This document shows positions 58,495 to 64,000 of a stretch of DNA of 64,000 nt, in pieces. The position numbers were made by a program, and so were the translations under genes. The notes beneath the pieces are model-generated. The model was not told the origin of the DNA, did no database searches, and was given only the letters and a program-made list of their open reading frames with translations. The stretch comes from Trebouxia sp. TZW2008 (Eukaryota; Chlorophyta; Trebouxiophyceae; Trebouxiales; Trebouxiaceae): contig BDIU01000020.1 in NCBI GenBank assembly GCA_002118135.1, positions 1 to 64,000 on the forward strand, written 5' to 3'. How positions within the stretch are numbered: position 1 is the stretch's first letter; every line of letters begins with the position of its first letter.

Positions 58495-59915
58495 ATGCAG
58501 CCCGGCGTCACATTCGCAAACGTTGGCCAGCTTGCTATCGACCTGATCATCTCAACCCTTCAGCTGCCTTGCGTGGGTCAATTCGAGACTGCTCTAGTAC
58601 TCCCCAGTGCCGGAAATGGCGCTTTCGACCACCATGCACAGCAGGTCGCTGTAAGCTTGGGCCTGTTTGAGTGCCCTGTAGAAGACGGCCAGTCTGTGTT
58701 TGTATTGCAACAAAGAGCTCCCGCTGTAAAAGGCTGCCAAAAGCAGTTTGCTGAAGAGCTAGTCAAGTGGGCATCACAGGAGAAGTTCAGCCAGGTCAGA
58801 GTTAGGTCTGCCTGCAGAACGTGTGTTGCAGCAAATATGCTTTAAAATGCTGCTTGTTATTCTTGGACCTTTGACAACTGTGACAGGTGATTGAGAGGCC
58901 AAAAACCCAAAATTTCTGGATGTGGTCTAGCAGACCTCACCAGGACAATTCCAGATTCTCTAGAAAGTCCTCCAGGCTGCACTTGAGGTCAGCGCCATCG
59001 AGGATTTCATGGAGAATTTGGAATTGTTTTGAAGGTCTGACAGACCACATCCAAGGATTTTAGCTTTTTGGCCACTCAATCTTTCAACTTCTGCTGATCA
59101 TTCATTGCAAGCACAGGTCGTTGTCATAGCTAGTCTAGATGCTACTTTGCGGCGAGATAGGCAGATAGCGGTTCAGCAGGTCTATGTTGCCCCGCCAGAC
59201 TCATGCAACATACAAATTTGCCAGAGCCTTGACTGGCAGCAGCTTGAGGTGAGCTACAGCAACTATTTTTTTGTGACAATTGCTTTGAATGCCAAGAAAA
59301 TTGTCCTGATATCAAATCGTCCTTACTGAGACGCACAACTGCAGTCAGGACGCAGTGGTTGGTTCCCAGTCACATTGTCCTTACACTGGAAACTTGTACT
59401 GAGTGTCCATACATCAAGAAATTACTGTACAGCGAGTCCAGATGCCACAACCCCTCTGATTTACTTACCACGTCACAGTGGCTGACGCCACTACATTTTC
59501 AGAATTGCACTGTGCTAGCTTTCCAACTGTTCTACCACATCCTGTCATATGTTGTTGAAGCACCTGCTGAAGTTTCATGTTGTTGTTAACAAGATTGAGG
59601 TTTTGCATTGCGCAGGATCCCTTATTGACAGACCTTCAGCAACAGCAGTCACTACTGCCCCCTTGGACATATCTTGAGGCCCTCAAACAGCATGAGGTGC
59701 ATCATACATGCATCATCCTCTTTGCAGCAGAAGGAAACAATACTCCAGATGCCATGCGACTTGCTGATGCCAGCAACAAATACTTACATCTGCTTGTTGG
59801 TTCACTGCCTTCAAGTTTGCAGACCCAAAGCAATGGAGTTGCCTCATCCATTTGGGCCCCTCCTTCGTCATGGAAATATGTATATGGATCCATGAGCTCT
59901 AGAGGGTATTACTGA
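58495..59915 (+). CDS. PSMG2: Proteasome assembly chaperone 2 (PAC2/PSMG2)
   Basis: Forms a heterodimer with PAC1 that guides assembly of the 20S proteasome alpha ring. Three exons (58495-58794, 59117-59248, 59616-59915), all phase 0, total 732 nt, 243 aa. This is slightly shorter than the human protein because the N-terminal strand is reduced. Diagnostic segments are FANVGQLAIDLIISTLQL near the start, LVKWASQEKFSQ and VVVIASLDATLRRDRQ in the middle. Near the end come AAEGNNTPDAMRLADASNKY and PPSSWKYVYG. An in-frame TGA upstream supports Met 58,495. The first intron carries a foldback transposable element. Confidence 0.92.
58889..59081. mobile_element. 193-bp foldback/MITE in PAC2 intron 1
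   Basis: Terminal inverted repeats of about 48 bp: GATTGAGAGGCCAAAAACCC ... GGATGTGGTCTAGCAGACCT at the left faces the complement GATTGAGTGGCCAAAAAGCT ... GGATGTGGTCTGTCAGACCT at the right. There is no coding capacity and no clear target-site duplication. Confidence 0.85.
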
Positions 59916-60476
59916 GTGTAAATTACTGAATACACATCAATGCTCAAGGTACTGCATCATTGCACGCAAGCCTTGTCAGTGTGTTGAAGCTTGGGCTTGC
60001 AATTGCTTCAGATTTGTGGTGTATGCTGCACTCCTGGCCAGCTCATTCAGCAGATGATTAACATGTTGCAATACGTATATGCATACATATGTATATTTGC
60101 AAACGTAATTGTATACATACTTGCAGATATATAGTGCGCACATACTTGTAGTCTATACATATATCAGCACCTGTCACACAATCCTGTGGAGTGGCACCCC
60201 GTTTTCAACAGGGGTGGTGCATGTGTGGAGTTGTTGCACGCGCTACTGCTGTGAGTGTGATTGTGCCAACTACGATGAAGTCGAGAGTTCGAAGTCGGTC
60301 TACAGTGCAAGGTTGACTCTGGTTCCGGAGCTCGCAACTCATATCACAGCCAAGTGACCCTGCCGGAGCGCCTGATGTCTTCGACATATAGCTAACCGAA
60401 ACCGGATATATGTAACGTGCAAGTCCAGATGTGCGGCGTGTTACAGTCTCAGCGCTGACGCAATGTTGCGAGCAAG
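59916..60476. other. Intergenic region
   Basis: It contains an AT-rich stretch with TACATATGTATA-type words (60,080-60,165) and a short hairpin (CACCCCG/CAGGGGTG, 60,196-60,217). The first exon of the next small gene may lie here; one candidate is the ATG at 60,275. Confidence 0.4.
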
Positions 60477-60922
60477 CCGCTGACTGCTGAACAACTCATT
60501 TTGAGCGATGATACTCTCCGGCAACGTGAACGCCAAGAGTTGGTCAACGCTTCAACTTTCCAGCAACAACCGGTCATGCTTGACATTGCGCAAGCCGTTG
60601 CTTCCGAGGGCAAGCAAACGCGTTTCGGAGGCTTTTGCGCCAGGATGCAGAACAAGACAGCATCGAAGGTGTGATCGTCGAGCACGAAGGGCTCCGAGCA
60701 AGAGGCAGGTGCGGCAGTGCTGCTGTCAGCGGGACCGCCTCTAGCAATGGAGCGGCAAGCTAACTGTATCAACGCAATCAGGTCCAGCCGACTATGGCAG
60801 CAACTTATGGCTCCACACAACCTGCTGGATCAGCAACGTACATCAGTCAAACGCTGCGTGCGGGGACCGTGCAAGAGCATGCTGGCACAGTCGTCATCTT
60901 GGGGTTCGTCATGCCTCTCTGA
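60477..60922 (+). CDS. Small unrecognised protein (start exon unresolved)
   Basis: Two exons, 60477-60668 and 60782-60922, join in phase 0 across a GTGTGA...ATCAG intron to give 110 residues before TGA. The N-terminal part is helical and charged (LILSDDTLRQRERQELVNAS, MLDIAQAVASEGKQTRF, FCARMQNKTASK). The C-terminus ends with a short hydrophobic tail (GTVQEHAGTVVILGFVMPL), as in a small tail-anchored protein. An in-frame stop just upstream of 60,477 means the start lies in an upstream exon. No family recognised. Only about 100 bp separate it from the next gene on the same strand. Confidence 0.5.
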
Positions 60923-61028
60923 GTGTGGTCAACTGATGCCTGACAAGCAGTCATCAGTCACATCAAATCATTCTCGGTTGTGTGGCTTTCAGCAGCAACA
61001 CAGTATGGTTTATGCAGAGATGTGAAAC

Positions 61029-62111
61029 ATGGTGCAACCATTATTGCTGGTGGCGATGTTCTTGTATGGGGCAGGTATGAGCGCATGTCTACAATCTGTA
61101 TCTGCTCAGCATTCGCAACCCTCCGACACGTGCAACATGGGGCAGCAAGATTATCTCACAGCTTGGGCTTTGACGCAGTTGCTTCATCTAGGTTACACGG
61201 TGAGGTCCATGCCGGAGGCAAGTCAAACAGACAAGCCACCATTGCGGCCTTAGAAATGTCACCCCAGCATCTGAGAATCGCAGATGTTGCAGCTTACGGC
61301 AGCCGTCACATGCGCTCAGCTGGTCATCCAGAGATTGCTGTGGTCAACAACAATGGCTTACAGATAGAGCTGCAGCCCTTTGAGGGACAACAATCTGGAG
61401 CAGTACCTCACCTGCTAGAACCAGCGCAACCACAGCAGAACCCACCAGCATCAGCTGCTATGTTTACTGGTGCCTATATTCTGGCGGCTGGCCTAGCATT
61501 GATACTGTTCCCAGTGCTGACATTTGGCCTTCTGTTTGACCCCAAGTAGGTTCCAATCACATTGCATACTGTGCAAAAGCAAACATGCACAAGGCAGTGA
61601 GCGCTGACTCATGCCTTGCAAGGCTGCTGAGCAAGATCAACAAAAATCAGATGCTCTGCACAGTTTATGACATGTTGGCAGCAGACCCTGGAGCGACACA
61701 TGCATGCAAACTTGGCACCTGGCCGCACCAAGCTTGGTCCTGTTGTAACACATACGTAAATGAAGTTTGCATTCAACATGCTGAAGCAGGTGTCATCAGA
61801 CCTGAGTTGCTTGTGTACCTTTGTTGTCTTGCAGGTTGATACCAGTTGGATGGATCAGAGTCGGTGGCGTTTTGGCATCTTTATATGGTATCTATTACCT
61901 TGGAGCAGGATATGCTGATAGAAGAAACAATTCAATTTCAGGGTTTTACCAAGCGACAGTTTGGGGGCGGTGCTTTCTGTTTGCTGCTTTCTCTTTCATA
62001 GTATGGTGTAAGGAGGTTGAGCGTACACTGTTGATTCCAGCAGTCATAAACTTGCTGGGTGCCTTGACAATGCAGCTAGCATTGATGAGACAAAGGCAAA
62101 GCTCCCAATGA
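61029..62111 (+). CDS. 240-aa membrane protein of unknown function
   Basis: Three exons (61029-61074, 61146-61545, 61835-62111) agree in phase and total 723 nt. Met 61,029 opens a hydrophobic leader (MVQPLLLVAMFLYGA). The soluble middle (about residues 16-125) is Gln/Pro-rich toward its end (EPAQPQQNPPAS). Then come four hydrophobic segments: AYILAAGLALILFPVLTFGL, IRVGGVLASLYGIYYLGAG, ATVWGRCFLFAAFSFIVW and LLIPAVINLLGALTMQLAL. The layout resembles uncharacterised four-helix proteins of algae and plants, but no named family is recognised. The second exon ends in GAC CCC AA before GTAGGT, which restores the frame to LIPVGWIRVGG. Confidence 0.8.
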
Positions 62112-62141
62112 TAGGGCAAAAGTGACTGACCTGATTGCTTA

Positions 62142-64000
62142 CTAGCATATTGATTCATCGTGATTCACTTCAGAGGGCTTAAGCTTGTGGGATGTGCTGA
62201 CTGCCTTCAAAGCTGCAGCAGCTCCGAACTCGTCTCGTTTGCCTTTGAAGGCTTTGCTGACTGTCTTTTCAGGCCGGCCTTTCTCAAAGTGCAAATACAG
62301 TTGAAAAGTCATGTTAGCATATAGATCATGATATGTGTACTTGTTTTGCATGGCACCGCCCAGAATCTTATGCACTACTTTGCTGTGCGGCCTATTTACC
62401 TAGCATAATCATCAAGATACTTATCCCGATTGCAAAAATACATTCCAGTGCCTCCTGCTGAGGGCGGCCGTTTTGATTTGGCCCCACGAGCAGCACTCAT
62501 TGTGAAGCTATGCCGTCTGACTTGAGGTGGGCCAGCATCATGTGACCGTTGAGTCAACGGCCTCCTTGACACAGCAGCTGCTGCCATTTTGGCAGCTGCC
62601 TGGTGTCCTAGCGATTGCAGCACCGGCGTTGGCAGCCTGCACAAACAATCAGCTATTCAGCACTTTAGCTGGCTCACTATGGTGCATAGGTCTCTGGGTG
62701 GGCAGTGACAGTTGCCTGCACAACCAGTCAGCTACTCATGACTCTAGTGCTCACTGTTTTTGAATCAGGGGTAACATATGTGTCAATTAGTCCATATGTT
62801 CAGGCCTGACAAGTACATGCTGCGTATCATCAAGGCACAAATGCACTGTTCACAATATGTAACAAAGCATTGCATGCAACCACTGAACACTGCTTCGACA
62901 ACAACATCATTGAGTTGACATGAGTGTTTGCCAGGCAGCAGCAGCACTTACCCATTTCTGCTCCCACAAAGATTGGTTCAATGGAAGTGATAGCAGCAGC
63001 AGCAGCAGCAGCAGCATTGTAAGCCTGCTGGTCCTGAACAAGCAGCTGACATCATGACCTGCCCAGCAATCACTGCATTCCTACCTGTGCTGAGGGTCAG
63101 GCGGTTGTTGCGGCCCTGCAGTGGCCGGGCGGGGGTGGGGTGGGCTGCTATGCCTGGGCCCGGCTGTTTGAGGCCGTCCACTGCTGTAAGCCTGCTCTTG
63201 AGGGTGCCGCCGCTGGCTTGGTGGGGCGGTCATGGCAAACACATCTTCGTCTTCATCCTCGCCGTCTGAGATGGTGGTAGCTGACCTGGTTTGCTGTAGA
63301 ACGCACAGGACATTCAGCAGCATAAATCATATACAGTAGACTCTTTTTGTAAAAACACTTGATGTGAGAGCAATTTTGACGTAGGGACAACGCCATTGGT
63401 AACCAATCACTGTACTCTGACTGCAGTAGTCCCCCTGAGTAAGGACAATTTGATGTAAGGACACACTTCTTGGTGACCAAGGTAATAGAGAGCTGACTGT
63501 ACAATTTTCTCTTGACATGAGGACAACTTCTTTGTAAGGACAACACAATTCAGCACCAATCGCTGTACTCAGACTGCATTGCTATGTCTGAGTACGGACA
63601 ACTCAATATAAGGACAATCTCTTTAGTGACCAGTGCAGTTGTGACAGGGAGCTCTCACTGTCCTGGAAGGAGGTGAAAATGACATTGTTGCACAGCTCAC
63701 CCTGGTCTGAAGCGCATCTTTGAGGTCCAAGATCTGGCAGCGCTGCTGTTGGACCAGGTCTGAGCTGAAAACCATGAGGCTGTCAGCTATTCATTCATTC
63801 AGTCATTCATTAGGAACGTGTGCTAGGCAGCCTCAGCAGGCCCAACTAGGTACGCACAGAAGCAATCAGCTGTCTCGTACCAGTCCAGTCATGCGCTAGA
63901 CACGAGTGTAAGACAAAACGGCAGAGCTCACCCTTGCTTAGCATGCATCTTTGAGGTCCAGGATCTGGCAGCGCTGCTGTTCAACCAGGTCTGAGCTTCT
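62142..64000 (-). CDS. Coiled-coil protein (5' part outside window)
   Basis: No family recognised. From the right edge: an exon at 63,768-63,695 encodes SSDLVQQQRCQILDLKDAL with a GTGAGC donor (coiled coil). Next, about 63,300-63,085, comes an acidic patch (DGEDEDEDVFAM) and a Pro/His/Arg-rich linker with RPQTAGPRHSSPPHPRPATA. Then about 62,620-62,400 reads RRHSFTMSAARGAKSKRPPS and YFCNRDKYLDDYA with a GTAAAT donor. The last exon carries GRPEKTVSKAFKGKRDEF and ends HDESIC at TAG 62,142. The RPATAG-type linkers and short coils recall cytoskeletal or flagellar algal proteins, but that is only an impression. The last junction is not resolved. Confidence 0.6.
62992..63015. repeat. AGC trinucleotide run
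   Basis: Eight or so AGC units on the plus strand within the intron between two exons of the coiled-coil gene. Confidence 0.9.
63334..63499. mobile_element. TA-flanked MITE-like element
   Basis: TA precedes CAGTAGACTCTTTTTG at 63,334 and follows GAGAGCTGACTG at 63,499, giving imperfect inverted ends CAGT..(A/C)TC and a TA target site as in Tc1/mariner/pogo elements. A related segment (AAGGACAA words, CAATCGCTGTACTCAGACTG) continues to about 63,655, probably a second, less intact copy. Confidence 0.6.
63823..63897 (-). mobile_element. Second LINE 3'-end remnant
   Basis: The minus strand reads DWTGTRQLIASVRT and LGLLRLPS, corresponding to GWRQLIAPVRT at the 18.7-kb remnant. Nucleotides 63,830-63,880 align with 18,687-18,745 (CAGCAGGCCCA(A/G)CTAGGT). 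Confidence 0.65.
63930..64000 (-). pseudogene. Broken copy of the coiled-coil exon at 63695-63768
   Basis: It reads RSSDLVEQQRCQILDLKDAC then TAA, against SSDLVQQQRCQILDLKDAL in the intact exon. The donor side (GTGAGCTCTG) is kept. The copy continues to the window edge. Confidence 0.75.

Noticed and set aside
60189..60224. Hairpin that could suggest a small RNA or tRNA arm
   Set aside because: A single short stem without the other arms or conserved loops of a tRNA.

Overview
The window is nuclear DNA of an intron-dense green alga, most likely of the Trebouxiophyceae or a close chlorophyte relative. Signs of this are GT-AG (and several GC-AG) introns ending almost always in TGCAG, a Pro-rich PPSPPP wall-type glycoprotein, a pair of plastid flavodiiron genes, a plastid RETICULATA-type protein and a full eukaryotic HOPS subunit. 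The species is not identifiable from sequence alone. No rRNA, tRNA or CRISPR was seen.

Layout, left to right: (1) 1-1,212 minus, 3' part outside the window: secreted protein with a PA14-like head and a polyproline tail. (2) 2,098-8,047 plus: an auxin-efflux-carrier (AEC) type transporter whose central loop carries MORN repeats. (3) 9,076-16,522 minus: large 2OG-Fe(II) oxygenase. (4) 17,076-20,772 plus: complete 8-exon Gfo/Idh/MocA oxidoreductase (353 aa). (5) 21,747-34,742 minus: VPS41, spread over 13 kb. (6) 35,738-38,242 and 38,858-39,560 minus: two unrecognised genes, separated by an AT-rich organelle-type group II intron reverse-transcriptase fragment. (7) 40,727-41,669 plus: secreted Cys-rich protein. 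(8) 42,764-50,174 minus and 50,504-55,631 plus: FLVA-like (733 aa) and FLVB-like (648 aa) flavodiiron proteins, head to head over a 329-bp shared promoter. (9) 56,053-58,042 minus: RETICULATA-related plastid membrane protein. (10) 58,495-59,915 plus: proteasome assembly chaperone 2 (243 aa). (11) 60,477-60,922 and 61,029-62,111 plus: two small unrecognised genes, the second a 240-aa membrane protein. (12) 62,142 to the right edge, minus: coiled-coil protein.

The models of Gfo/Idh, FLVA, FLVB, PAC2 and the 240-aa membrane protein close exactly: splice phases agree at every junction and the summed coding length is a multiple of three. VPS41, the AEC gene and the oxygenase are phase-consistent over most of their length, with some unresolved exons.

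The most striking property is shared by at least seven of the genes. Their introns are filled with partial, decayed, nearly always same-strand copies of the neighbouring exon (often with its splice acceptor), here called exon echoes. Most are broken, but a few (a MORN exon, a VPS41 beta-propeller exon) keep usable splice sites and reading frame. Two introns have instead grown into regular arrays of the acceptor-side sequence (98-bp period at 18.9-19.3 kb; about ten copies at 32.9-33.9 kb). This explains why ordinary 0.7-3 kb coding sequences occupy 4-13 kb here. FLVA and FLVB act together in plastid oxygen photoreduction and are the only functional pair; the other neighbours share no evident pathway.
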